Shown: in pieces, positions 7,995 to 16,574 of the stretch
Position numbering within the stretch: the stretch's first letter is position 1
Layout of the letters: every line of letters starts with the position of its first letter
Origin: Pedobacter suwonensis
GTDB taxonomy: Bacteria > Bacteroidota > Bacteroidia > Sphingobacteriales > Sphingobacteriaceae
Assembly (NCBI RefSeq): GCF_900111825.1
Contig: NZ_FOJM01000001.1
Location: 328,989-392,988 of the forward strand
Direction: 5' to 3'
DNA length: 64,000 nt
Notes under the pieces: model-generated
Database searches by the model: none
Seen by the model: the letters and a program-made list of their open reading frames with translations, nothing else
Told to the model about the DNA's origin: nothing
Made by a program: the position numbers and the translations under genes

Positions 7995-8741
7995 TGATTT
8001 AGATGCAAAGATGAGGGTTTATGAAACTGCTAATGATCGATGTATTTTACCTGCGATGTACATGGTTGCCAGAATTGATGGCCGCGGCTTTACCAGACTT
8101 ACCAAGGAAGTGCACCAGTTTGAAGCTCCGTTTGATGAAAAATTCCGGAATATGATGATCGAGACCGTAAAACATTTGATGAATTGCGGTTTTAATATCA
8201 TTTACGGTTACACGCAAAGCGATGAAATATCCCTGCTGTTTCACCCCAATGAAAATGTTATTGGGCGAAAGACAAGGAAATATATTTCTGTTTTGGCTGG
8301 CGAAGCCAGTGCTAAATTCTCCTCTCTTTTGGGAAGCGTTGGCGCATTTGACTGCCGTATTTCAGAATTGCCAAACAAAAAATTAGTTGAAGACTATTTC
8401 AGATGGCGCAGCGAAGATGCTCATAGAAATACCTTAAATGCCCATTGTTATTGGCGACTGAGGCAGGATAACCATACCAGAAGTCAAGCTTCAAACAAAA
8501 TTGAGGGATTAAGTATTTCGGCCAAAAACGAATTACTTTTTCAATATGGCATCATTTCAACGATTTACCAGCCTGGCAAAAAAGAGGGATTGGACTTTAT
8601 TGGCGATCCACAAAAAAACAGGGATTTAACCCCAAAACCAGTGAATATGTATTTTCAGATAAAAAGTTTCTTTATACAGATTTCGAGTTGCCGATGGGGG
8701 AAGAATACCATCATTTTATAAGTGATTTTTTCGGGGAATAA
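7984..8741 (+). CDS. Thg1-like 3'-5' RNA polymerase (tRNA-His guanylyltransferase family), C-terminus in the -1 frame
   Basis: Thg1-family enzymes add nucleotides in the 3'-5' direction to RNA 5' ends; bacterial Thg1-like proteins repair 5'-truncated tRNAs. The two-metal residues are visible: Asp32 in ARIDGRGFTRL, and Asp80-Glu81 in YTQSDEISLLF, then NAHCYWRLRQDNHTRSQASN. Read straight, the frame ends at 8721 with an unlike tail. In the -1 frame the sequence after 8619 continues QGFNPKTSEYVFSDKKF and ELPMGEEYHHFI to a stop at 8741, which fits the family and gives about 252 residues. The switch lies at CAA AAA AAC (8611-8619): an A7 run that is either one base short (mutation or sequencing error) or a programmed -1 slip at A-AAA-AAC. 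Confidence 0.85.
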
Positions 8742-8750
8742 CTGCATTCT

Positions 8751-8795
8751 AGCGCAAGTCTTAGTGCCGAAGGTCTTAGCCGTCGCCTGACTTGT
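8751..8795 (+). repeat. Family A structured intergenic repeat, copy 1
   Basis: The 45-base element starts AGCGCAAGTC and ends CCTGACTTGT; its ends can pair (GCAAGTC with GACTTGT) around inner segments. Related copies lie at 9836-9880, 24257-24302, 24336-24377, 34868-34914, 35027-35072 and 35183-35228. It sits between the convergent Thg1-like and membrane-protein genes. Confidence 0.75.
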
Positions 8796-8837
8796 TCTTT
8801 CATTAAATCAATCTTGATCAATCCTTGCAGGAAATAT

Positions 8838-9629
8838 TTAAAAATGTTTACCAGAAAAGAATTTCACGTAGGCAAATAGACCGACATAAAAAAGCAAAGA
8901 AATTGCTAAGAGAATTCCCATTACAATTCCCATCAGTTTCCAAAAACCGATCTTTAATGTTTCAGTTTTCGTATTGTTCTGCAGTTTTATTGATGCTAAA
9001 AATCCAGCTACTATCACCAACAGCATTATTGCGAGTACAATCCGTACACGATAGATTTGATCTTTGAAATGCATCCACCTCGCACCAAGCTTTTCGCAAC
9101 TTTCTATACCAACTGTGCAGGCATATTCGTTGCCTAGAAATGATCTTCCACACCTGATTGATACAGCTTTTCTATTTTTGAGGTAAAAGTAAACAAATGG
9201 CCTACCCTGAAAGGTATCAACTTTTTCAGCAATTTTTAGTGTTACCGAAGTAGAGTTGAAACTACTTTTGTAAAATACCTTACGAACCTCTATCACCTCC
9301 GCCCTTTTAAGACTTGGGGTTTTGATCGCTGAACTGATCAGAATATCACCGTTAACAACAATGTAATTGCCTGTAAACAGACCTAAAAGAGTATACATCA
9401 CAAAATGCCCGATTGCTGAATACCATTTGTACTCTTTCGAAAAAACTGTTCTCACCGTTGCGTAGAGGCTGAAAGGTACGATGAGTATAAACAACCATTT
9501 CCACATTGATGAGGGTAAGTCGTCTGTATATATTTCCAGAAAAAACCTTGACAAAAGATACACTAACAACCAAATGGAAGCATACGCGATGAGGAAAATT
9601 TTTTCTATTAAGCGCAGATTTTTATTCAA
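8838..9629 (-). CDS. Membrane protein of unknown function, start uncertain
   Basis: I do not recognise this protein of about 263 residues. It has about five hydrophobic segments: two or three near the N-terminus, then a hydrophilic middle of roughly 110 residues rich in beta-strand pattern with three Cys, then two at the C-terminus. The start used here is TTG at 9629. The same frame stays open upstream to a TAA near 9726 and codes plausible sequence (LEQQFISTRRYKPVLKTVK); an ATG at 9728-9730 would join it if the A6 run at 9717-9722 had one more base. So the true gene may be 8838-9730 with a one-base frameshift. A remnant of a second copy lies at 9929-9997. Confidence 0.6.
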   Translation of the reverse strand: MNKNLRLIEKIFLIAYASIWLLVYLLSRFFLEIYTDDLPSSMWKWLFILIVPFSLYATVRTVFSKEYKWYSAIGHFVMYTLLGLFTGNYIVVNGDILISSAIKTPSLKRAEVIEVRKVFYKSSFNSTSVTLKIAEKVDTFQGRPFVYFYLKNRKAVSIRCGRSFLGNEYACTVGIESCEKLGARWMHFKDQIYRVRIVLAIMLLVIVAGFLASIKLQNNTKTETLKIGFWKLMGIVMGILLAISLLFYVGLFAYVKFFSGKHF

Positions 9630-9835
9630 AAGTTTAACTGTTTTTAAAACGGGTTTATATCTCCTAGTAGATATAAATTGCTGCTCAAGTAATATGCCAT
9701 TGTAGTTATTGGGATTAAAAAATTAACCATCTTAGTTATTTCCCTTAGCATGAGAATTACTGTAACAATCTAGACCTCTTTTTTACAGCATTGATTAGAT
9801 AGCATAAACTAGCGTTTATTTCAGTTTCCCACTCT

Positions 9836-9880
9836 AGCGCAGGTTTTCGTACTAAAAGTCTTAGCCGCCGCCTGACTTGT
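9836..9880 (+). repeat. Family A structured intergenic repeat, copy 2
   Basis: It shares its ends with copy 1 (AGCGCA... and CCTGACTTGT) and the inner segment AGTCTTAGCCG-CGCCTGAC. The adjacent sequence TCAATCTTGATCAATCCTTG is also shared with copy 1, so the two copies and their flank were duplicated together. Confidence 0.75.
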
Positions 9881-9928
9881 ATGCTCATTAATACTTATCA
9901 ATCTTGATCAATCCTTGCAGGAAATATT

Positions 9929-9997
9929 TTAAAATGCTAACCCGAGAAGAACGACATAGAAAAGCCAGGCAATTGTAAAATGAACTCCTGCTTTCAT
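9929..9997 (-). pseudogene. Remnant of a second copy of the 8838-9629 membrane protein gene
   Basis: The minus strand codes a 22-residue tail (AWLFYVVLLGLAF, then TAA) matching the C-terminus of the neighbouring gene (SLLFYVGLFAYVKFF). The 3' flank, including TTCCTGCAAGGATTGATCAA on the minus strand and a family A repeat, is the same at both places. Upstream in frame there is a stop, and the rest of the gene is missing. The 437 bases from 9630 to 10066 hold only this remnant, the repeat and the possible 5' extension of the neighbouring gene. Confidence 0.6.
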
Positions 9998-10066
9998 TAA
10001 ATCGATAAATTAATTCTCCATAGAGTCCAATTGGTGAGGTAACACCGTGCTTTAGTAGGTGATCTT

Positions 10067-10933
10067 TTAATCTTTTTCCATTTTCTTATCATACTCCACC
10101 TGCAATTCATCCAGATAATCATAAAAGTTTTTCACATCCATAAAAGCAGCCGGATTATAGGAATCACCAGGTTTGTGTTTTTTGAGGAGATCAAATTGGA
10201 TACCATGTGAGGCTACCCAGAGATCGAATTTTAAGTCTTTCATACTACGTAACGTATAATCGTAATCTTCTGCAATATGCGGATAAGCCGGAATATCTGT
10301 AAACTTTCTGTCTGTTACAATAGTCGGTAAATTGGCGATCAGCACCCTGTATATTCTGTTTTGGTCATTTACCGTGAACAAAAAACTGCACGAGCCTTTG
10401 GTATGTCCGGGGTGGTGAAGCATGACTAATTCCATTCCTCCAAGACTGATGATATCCTTATCGTGCAAAATGCGGTCTATTTTTACAGGTTTAAAAACTG
10501 AAACCTTACCATCCAGATCATAATCAGAGCGGCCACCATCAGCAGCTACCTGCGCATCTGCATAATCGACCATAAACTTGGCGCCTGTCGATTTCTTGAT
10601 AGCAGCCATGGCGCCCAAATGATCAAAATGAGCTTGCGTCGTCAATAGGATTTTAGTGTCTGAAAGTTTAAAACCCAGCGTTTTGATGCTTTCCCTAATC
10701 ATCTTCTCAGACGATGCCAGTCCGGTATTGATGAGGATATTTCCTTTTGGCGTAACGATGAGATAACAAGCCAGGTCGGCTGTGCCTACATAATACAGAT
10801 TACCCACAATGCGAAATGGCGGGAAAGGTTTTGACCATTCAGGATGATTTTTTGAGGATGGCTCAAGTACTTCCTGCGCTTTTATGGTGCAGTGCAAAAG
10901 AGAAATGAAGATCAGCAACAGGATTTTTTTCAT
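10067..10933 (-). CDS. Subclass B3 metallo-beta-lactamase, GOB-like
   Basis: The 288-residue protein starts with a signal peptide (cut probably after KAQ, residue 20). The metal site reads Q100-A-H102-F-D104-H105, then H177 in HHPGHTKGS and H243 in WVASHGIQFD. Class B3 enzymes normally have His at the first position; Gln there is the hallmark of the GOB enzymes of Elizabethkingia, whose GKSDYE, RVLIANMP and YNPQLFMD stretches also resemble the ones here. B3 enzymes hydrolyse most beta-lactams, carbapenems included, in the periplasm. The gene follows a serine-hydrolase gene after 24 bases, probably as the second gene of an operon. Activity and spectrum are inferred, not shown. Confidence 0.9.
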   Translation of the reverse strand: MKKILLLIFISLLHCTIKAQEVLEPSSKNHPEWSKPFPPFRIVGNLYYVGTADLACYLIVTPKGNILINTGLASSEKMIRESIKTLGFKLSDTKILLTTQAHFDHLGAMAAIKKSTGAKFMVDYADAQVAADGGRSDYDLDGKVSVFKPVKIDRILHDKDIISLGGMELVMLHHPGHTKGSCSFLFTVNDQNRIYRVLIANLPTIVTDRKFTDIPAYPHIAEDYDYTLRSMKDLKFDLWVASHGIQFDLLKKHKPGDSYNPAAFMDVKNFYDYLDELQVEYDKKMEKD

Positions 10934-10957
10934 ATATGGTTAAGACAATTTAATCTC

Positions 10958-12139
10958 TTATTTTTTAATTTCGAGGCCATAGCGATAAAGATCTTCATAT
11001 ATTTCGAAGAATTTATTTTCTTCCTGTTCGCTCAAAGAAGTATTGCTAAATAAGATAACTGCGACTTCTTTATTAAGATCAGAAAGCATAAAAACCCTTA
11101 CTCCAGGGTCAGATCCATTATGGCCAATCCTCTTTGCTCCCATTTTTGTTGCCCAGAAAATACCTGAGTTTAATGTTTTAGGTTTTACATTTTCAGGGGT
11201 ATAGGTTTCATCAAACTGAAACCTGAGCATTTCTCTAACCGTTTCTTCCTTAAGCACCTGCCTGTTTTGGTATTTTCCATCATTTAACAGACAAATGAAG
11301 AAATGGGTCAAGTCATCTACCGAACTGCGCACGCCACCATCAGGATAGGTGATACAACCATACAAAGGGATTTCCTGAATTTTATGATCCTTTTTCTCGT
11401 AAAGTTTGGTATGTTTTTTCAACTCTATTTCTGACAAAAACCATCCAGTATCATTCATTTTCAAAGGATTGAACAGGTATTTTTTACTGTATTCGTTCAA
11501 TTTTTGACCAGTTCTGATTTCCACGATATAACCTGCCAGCGCTGCCCCGATATTGGAATACTCACGGAATGTTCCGGGTTTATGGTTCAGAAAGTTTTCT
11601 TTCGAATAATACTGCCCGCCCGGCATAAAATATTGCTGAAGAAAATTACCCAGTTCCTGTGGCGAATCTTTTCCATTAAAGTAAAGGCTATCGGTATAAA
11701 AGGGATATCGATCAGTCAGTCCTGAAGTGTGGGTAGCTAAATTTCGCAGCGTTACTTTAGCATCGGGAAAATATGGATTTCGGATTTGGAATGGAAGATA
11801 ATGGTTGATATCCACGTCTAGTGACAGTTTACCCTGCTCTACTGCTTTCATGAGGCAGGCACCAGTTACCGTTTTGGAAACCGAAGCGATGTTCATTAAA
11901 GTCGAGGTAGTAAAAGCGGTTCCCGTTTCCCGATCAGAAAATCCGTATCCTTTTTTCCACGCTACCTTTTTATCAATAATAATGGCTGCACCGAGTCCAA
12001 CGATACCACTCTCAGCCATTCGTTTTGTAATTAGGCTATCAATGTTCGTGCTTCCTGAGGTATCACCTTGTGCATAAACATTTGCAACAAGCAATAATGT
12101 AACCGAGCAAAAAAGGAGGATGTACCTGTAATACTTCAT
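10958..12139 (-). CDS. Serine hydrolase of the beta-lactamase (class C/PBP) fold
   Basis: A signal peptide (residues 1-24, ending VYAQG) leads a 393-residue protein with the three active-site motifs of the fold: S86-V-S-K89, Y194-S-N196 and H340-N-G342. The HxG box in place of KTG is usual for the diverse esterase/peptidase members of this Pfam family (PF00144) rather than for true AmpC, so the substrate is unknown. It is the first gene of a pair with the metallo-beta-lactamase at 10067. Confidence 0.87.
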   Translation of the reverse strand: MKYYRYILLFCSVTLLLVANVYAQGDTSGSTNIDSLITKRMAESGIVGLGAAIIIDKKVAWKKGYGFSDRETGTAFTTSTLMNIASVSKTVTGACLMKAVEQGKLSLDVDINHYLPFQIRNPYFPDAKVTLRNLATHTSGLTDRYPFYTDSLYFNGKDSPQELGNFLQQYFMPGGQYYSKENFLNHKPGTFREYSNIGAALAGYIVEIRTGQKLNEYSKKYLFNPLKMNDTGWFLSEIELKKHTKLYEKKDHKIQEIPLYGCITYPDGGVRSSVDDLTHFFICLLNDGKYQNRQVLKEETVREMLRFQFDETYTPENVKPKTLNSGIFWATKMGAKRIGHNGSDPGVRVFMLSDLNKEVAVILFSNTSLSEQEENKFFEIYEDLYRYGLEIKK

Positions 12140-12307
12140 ATAATTGATGTCTAAATTTAAATTAAAAATTTCATGATTGGTTCATTTAATTTTATCTGAT
12201 TTAGCATTCCCATCATTTTAACTACATTTCAATAACCCGGTTCAAAGATCTCTTCAATCCGCTACACTATCCGTCGAGAATACGTTTTTTTTGGGATTCC
12301 GTAATGA

Positions 12308-13099
12308 CTATTTCGTAAAGCCAGCAATCTGAAAATTACTGACCAGTACTCTCGCATCATTATCATATTGCCATGGTGCCGAGATATAAAAGTTTTTAGC
12401 CGCTGTAGGACTGAAAAGCACAGTATCGGCAAGTTTAACATTATCAAGATATACCGCCATTCGATCACCATTTACCGATAACACAACATGCAGTGGACGG
12501 TTGAGCCATGGCTCGAGGTCAAAGGTGGTACTCACGAATGTTTTAGGCTTATCACTGCCGATATTTACCTGGTCGGTATCGTAATAATGCAGTTGTACAT
12601 AGGTCCCGATATTGCTATCATGCTGGCTGACACTGTTATCGCCTGCAAAGCCGAACGACATTGGAGCAATGTCTTTGATCTGATCTGCTTTTGCAATGAT
12701 ATCAAAAGCTAAGGTAAATTGCTTAGGGTAATTGAACTGGCGGGAAAATTTATAAATTGCCTTATCTTTTACATCCATCCATTTACCTTTTTGACCATTC
12801 ATGGTTACAATATTAGCTACACCGTTTGTTTTGAAACTATTGGCTGTCGCACCGGTTTCAAATGAAGAAAAATCTTCTGCAAACAGAACCGAATCCCCAA
12901 TAGCAACATTGCCGCTTCCTGAGTTAATTGCTGCTTTAGATTTCTTAGATGCGGCATTTTTGTCAATCTTTTTTTCAAGAGCTTTTTCCGCTTTCTCTTT
13001 GGCCTTTTCAAACAATCCGCCGAGTTGGGCATGTACCTCAATACTTGAAATCAATAGTATTAAAATTGTTATTGTTATATTTATTTTTGCTGTTTTCAT
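12308..13099 (-). CDS. Secreted protein with a concanavalin/LamG-like region, function unknown
   Basis: The 263-residue protein has a signal peptide (ends VHAQ, residue 25), a short Lys/Ala/Glu-rich helical stretch (about 30-58), and then a beta-rich region (about 70-263) beginning DSVLFAEDFSSFETG that looks like a jelly-roll carbohydrate- or surface-binding fold. Similar Bacteroidota proteins often carry a C-terminal OmpA domain after such a region; none is present here. The next gene upstream in transcription (13125) is only 25 bases away, and both encode exported proteins, as does the gene at 13765. Confidence 0.65.
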   Translation of the reverse strand: MKTAKINITITILILLISSIEVHAQLGGLFEKAKEKAEKALEKKIDKNAASKKSKAAINSGSGNVAIGDSVLFAEDFSSFETGATANSFKTNGVANIVTMNGQKGKWMDVKDKAIYKFSRQFNYPKQFTLAFDIIAKADQIKDIAPMSFGFAGDNSVSQHDSNIGTYVQLHYYDTDQVNIGSDKPKTFVSTTFDLEPWLNRPLHVVLSVNGDRMAVYLDNVKLADTVLFSPTAAKNFYISAPWQYDNDARVLVSNFQIAGFTK

Positions 13100-13124
13100 A
13101 GGACTGGAGATTATGAGTTATCAA

Positions 13125-13754
13125 TTAGTGTAATTTGACCTTAACTATTTCGCCGTTTTCCTTTACCTCCACAAATGTTTCAATGCGGTCCTGGATGTTT
13201 TTGAAATATTCTTTCTTCTGATAATAATCCGTTCTTCCGCCATAATCGTTATAACCCGAACCTGTATAGGCATTATAAGTACCTCTTAGCGTATAATCTA
13301 ACATACCTTGTAAAAAATATTTACCTGGCTTCATATCCGGGAACGTAAATTCACCGTCGCTATTGGTGATGGCTTCCAATCTATAACGGTAAGCTTGGTC
13401 AGAGAGGTAAACAAAGCGTTTTCTTTTGATATTCTCTTTATCTTTTCTCAGTCGGTACCATTCCTCAAAATAAGGTGTTACGGGGAGTAGAACCACGGTA
13501 ATTTTATTGGCAAGTATGCGTGGAGAAAAGGGAACGCTATAGCCTAACGGATGTTTCTGCTTGGTATAGGCAACCCCCTTGATAACGGCCGTGCCTTTAG
13601 CCAGCATCTTTTTTGCCAGCAAAGAGTCGAAAGGCATTTCCGGCCGGAAGATCTCTGCTTTATCTTTTTTCTCTGGTTCTTTGTACTGGGCATTAACCAC
13701 TGTTATTGCTGATAACATACAAAAAAGTGTAAGGGCATATTTTTTAAGCTTCAT
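13125..13754 (-). CDS. Exported protein with a carboxypeptidase-regulatory-like (beta-sandwich) domain
   Basis: I start it at ATG 13754 (MKLKKYALTLFCMLSAITVVNAQ is a clean signal peptide in outline); an ATG 18 codons upstream would spoil the signal and run toward the neighbouring gene. The 209-residue protein contains SDGEFTFPDMKPGKYFLQG, typical of the CarboxypepD_reg/transthyretin-like fold in which a short peptide value is formatted as a beta sandwich. Function unknown. It lies in a minus-strand row of three exported proteins (12308-14349). Confidence 0.7.
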   Translation of the reverse strand: MKLKKYALTLFCMLSAITVVNAQYKEPEKKDKAEIFRPEMPFDSLLAKKMLAKGTAVIKGVAYTKQKHPLGYSVPFSPRILANKITVVLLPVTPYFEEWYRLRKDKENIKRKRFVYLSDQAYRYRLEAITNSDGEFTFPDMKPGKYFLQGMLDYTLRGTYNAYTGSGYNDYGGRTDYYQKKEYFKNIQDRIETFVEVKENGEIVKVKLH

Positions 13755-13764
13755 GATATTGATA

Positions 13765-14349
13765 TTAAGGATTAATGATTGTTTCGTAAGGAAGATTAAA
13801 TGTACCATCGGTAATGCTGATGGCTTCTCCGGCCAGGTTTCTTACCGTACCGGAAAAAGTTCCTTTGATACCGGTTTTGCTTATGGCCTCAATTTTCACG
13901 GTAAATACATCGTCGCCATAAGAAGTATTGTAAATCAGCGTGCCATCACTTTTCTGGATAGCATAACGTGCGATCATATTTTCTGCAGGTGTAGCGTAAG
14001 TACCCGGGGTAATATTGCCGCCAATTTTCCAGATCTCAAAGTCCAAGGAAGGCGACACGGGGCCAGATGCGGGATAAGAAGTCTCGTGACCACCAATAAC
14101 GATATGCTCGAACCGGTTATCATTGCCCCCGCCCTGAAAATTAACTTTATAGAAATTGATCGCTTTACCGCCCACTTTTGCACGGAGATAATAATCGCCG
14201 GTAGTTTCAACAACGCCGTCATCTTTTTTAGAACATGCCGAAAGGCATGTGATGATCATGATCAAACAAAGGATTGCCCAAAAACTGCCTGATGGATTTC
14301 GGATCGGCTTAGCTTTAGTTAAAAAAGCTCTCGAGGATAATATTTTCAT
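13765..14349 (-). CDS. Predicted lipoprotein of unknown function
   Basis: The 194-residue protein has a hydrophobic segment ending in the lipobox LSAC (Cys near residue 39), then SKKDDG, so it should be lipidated and exported. The mature part is beta-rich with no motif I recognise. The N-terminus is longer than normal for a lipoprotein signal; a later start is possible, but the hydrophobic core begins only near residue 24. It lies 10 bases upstream of the 13125 gene in transcription order. Confidence 0.6.
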   Translation of the reverse strand: MKILSSRAFLTKAKPIRNPSGSFWAILCLIMIITCLSACSKKDDGVVETTGDYYLRAKVGGKAINFYKVNFQGGGNDNRFEHIVIGGHETSYPASGPVSPSLDFEIWKIGGNITPGTYATPAENMIARYAIQKSDGTLIYNTSYGDDVFTVKIEAISKTGIKGTFSGTVRNLAGEAISITDGTFNLPYETIINP

Positions 14350-14507
14350 AGTTTTATGCTATTTATGGTATAAGGGCAAAGCTATTGCAAGTATTGGCCA
14401 AAAGAAATACCGGTTTTTACCGTTTTTCTTCTACTGGTTTTCAGGTATTTTTCATTACTACCGGATGAAATGATGGCGGGTAAAGAATTATGTATGATAT
14501 TTAACGA

Positions 14508-14515
14508 TAAATTTG
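14508..14515 (+). promoter_or_regulatory. Candidate -7 element (TAAATTTG) for the 14571-17196 two-component operon
   Basis: TAAATTTG matches TAnnTTTG and lies 55 bases before the kinase start; no clear TTTG is seen at -33. Confidence 0.3.
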
Positions 14516-14570
14516 CTTACTGGCGAGATCAGCTCCTCTTCAGCCTGGCAAATGGTGTAAATTTTAAAGC

Positions 14571-16574
14571 ATGACCAGATTTTTTTTATTCCTGATAGCG
14601 ATTTTGATCTCATTTCAATCTGTTGGCCAACAGCAGGTTCCGCTTAATGAGCAGCATTATCTCGACAGCCTGAAGCATATTCTACAGAAAAAAATTCCAG
14701 ACAGCTCGAGAGCAAATACGAATTTTCTCTTAGTAGAATATTGGAAATTCAAAGATACCTTGAAAAGTAAAGCTTATCTGGAAGCAGGTACAGCTGCCGC
14801 AAAAAACGATAAATATTTAAAGGCACTGGCACTTTTTTATAAAGGACAATATTATTTCAACTGGAATAAACCGAAAGCATCCGATGCTTTTAAAAGAGCC
14901 GCAGAAGCACTTTCGCCATTTAACACGAAAATTGCCTACGCCAAGCAGGCTGCATCCTGGTATAACTACGCTATCATGAACGTAGATAAAATGGGCTATG
15001 ATTTTATCACAAAAATAACTTTGGAAAAGTCTATTCCCATTATAGAGAAAACCGGCGACCCAAAACGTATTGCCTATTATTATACACAGCTTGCCACTAT
15101 TTTGATGAATAACTACCAATTTTCAAAAGCGGCAGATTATAATGAAAAAGCCATAACTTTACTGGAAAAAAAAGGCGCTGTTGATACCGATCTGTTATTT
15201 TCCTATCTTACCGGGGTAAGTATCTACTGTTACGATAACAAGGCCGACAGGGCTCATGTGCTTTTGGAAAAAGCACAACAGTTACTAAAGCCCTATCCTT
15301 CCTCTTTAAATTATCCGCTATACTATTATAATGAATCGCTTTACTATTTCACAAAATCGTCATTTGACAAATCACTTGCGAGTATAGACAAAGGCATTAC
15401 GCTTGCCAAGAAATACAACCAGAAACAACTCTATCAACAGTTTTTCTTCCGCCGATATGAGATTTATCAGCAGCAAAAAAACTATGTAAAAGCGAGACAA
15501 ATTTTACTGGATATCATTAAGGAAGGTACTTTAACTGCCAAAATTAATGACCGGGCCATGCTTTATTCGGAACTGGCCAAAGTAAATGAAAAGCTGGGGG
15601 ATTATAAAGAGGCATACCGTTGGCTAAGTAAATACCGGCAGAGTAATGACAGCATAACCAACGACCAGACCAGGGTAAAAATCAATGAACTGGAAACGAA
15701 ATATAGAACCGCGAAAAATCAGCAAAAAATACAGACCCTTCAATCGGAAAATAAGCAGGTACAGCTCAATGCCCGCAACGAACGTTTGTATAAGTTTATA
15801 CTTGGGTTAGGATGCCTTTTTCTGCTTCTTTTATTGGTATTCGTTCTGCTCACCGCAAGGAACAGACGCAAACTGGCAGAACAAAAGGAGATTAATTACA
15901 AGCAACAGCTGAATGAAATGGAGAGAAAACAGCAGCTGAAGATTACCAAAGCCATGCTTGAAGGTGAAGAGTTGGAAAGAGAGCGGGTGGCCCGGGATCT
16001 TCATGATGGCTTAGGCGGGATGCTATCGGGTGTGAAAATTGGTCTTTCAGGCTGGACAGATACCCAACCGGCGATCTCAAACGATAAGGACCTGCATCGC
16101 ATTATCGGACAACTAGATACTTCAGTTACGGAGTTACGTCGCATTGCCCGCAATATGGTGCCGGATACGCTACTTAAATTTGGGCTTGAAACGGCATTGA
16201 AAGATCTTTGTGAGTTCTATATGCGTGATGGATTACGCATAACCTCTGAAATGTTTGGCATTCAAAAAAATATTGCAATGAATGTGCAGCTCAATATTTA
16301 CCGGATTGTGCAGGAACTTATCTCCAATGCAATCAAGCATGCGCAGGCAGATAACATCCTTTTGCAGTGCAGCCAAAACGAAAATACTATTTTCATCACT
16401 TTTGAGGATAATGGCCGGGGTTTTGATATGGCCACGCTTTCGGAGAAGAAGGGAATGGGACTGGATAACCTGAAGAACCGTATCGCATTTTTGCAAGGGA
16501 AATTTGAAGTGCATTCTGCTCCTGGCGAGGGAACAAGTATAGATATAGAACTTAAAACCAATATCAATGAATAA
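14571..16574 (+). CDS. TPR-containing sensor histidine kinase (HisKA_3/NarL-type)
   Basis: A signal peptide (residues 1-20) is followed by a periplasmic region of TPR-like helices (about 30-390), one membrane segment (about 408-428), a coiled coil, and a HisKA_3 dimerisation domain with the phospho-acceptor His in RVARDLHDGLGGML. The HATPase domain has the N box (QELISNAIKH) and G boxes (DNGRGFD; GMGLDNLKNR). The 667-residue length is usual for this Bacteroidota class. The stop overlaps the response regulator gene by eight bases. Confidence 0.93.
   Translation: MTRFFLFLIAILISFQSVGQQQVPLNEQHYLDSLKHILQKKIPDSSRANTNFLLVEYWKFKDTLKSKAYLEAGTAAAKNDKYLKALALFYKGQYYFNWNKPKASDAFKRAAEALSPFNTKIAYAKQAASWYNYAIMNVDKMGYDFITKITLEKSIPIIEKTGDPKRIAYYYTQLATILMNNYQFSKAADYNEKAITLLEKKGAVDTDLLFSYLTGVSIYCYDNKADRAHVLLEKAQQLLKPYPSSLNYPLYYYNESLYYFTKSSFDKSLASIDKGITLAKKYNQKQLYQQFFFRRYEIYQQQKNYVKARQILLDIIKEGTLTAKINDRAMLYSELAKVNEKLGDYKEAYRWLSKYRQSNDSITNDQTRVKINELETKYRTAKNQQKIQTLQSENKQVQLNARNERLYKFILGLGCLFLLLLLVFVLLTARNRRKLAEQKEINYKQQLNEMERKQQLKITKAMLEGEELERERVARDLHDGLGGMLSGVKIGLSGWTDTQPAISNDKDLHRIIGQLDTSVTELRRIARNMVPDTLLKFGLETALKDLCEFYMRDGLRITSEMFGIQKNIAMNVQLNIYRIVQELISNAIKHAQADNILLQCSQNENTIFITFEDNGRGFDMATLSEKKGMGLDNLKNRIAFLQGKFEVHSAPGEGTSIDIELKTNINE

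Noticed and set aside
8811..8821. TTGATCAA palindrome near 8813 and 9903 as an FNR box
   Set aside because: The half sites have no four-base spacer, lie in the duplicated 3' flank and do not precede a gene start.
10958..12139. AmpC-type cephalosporinase
   Set aside because: The third motif is H-N-G rather than K-T-G; the family is mostly esterases or peptidases, so beta-lactamase activity is not supported.
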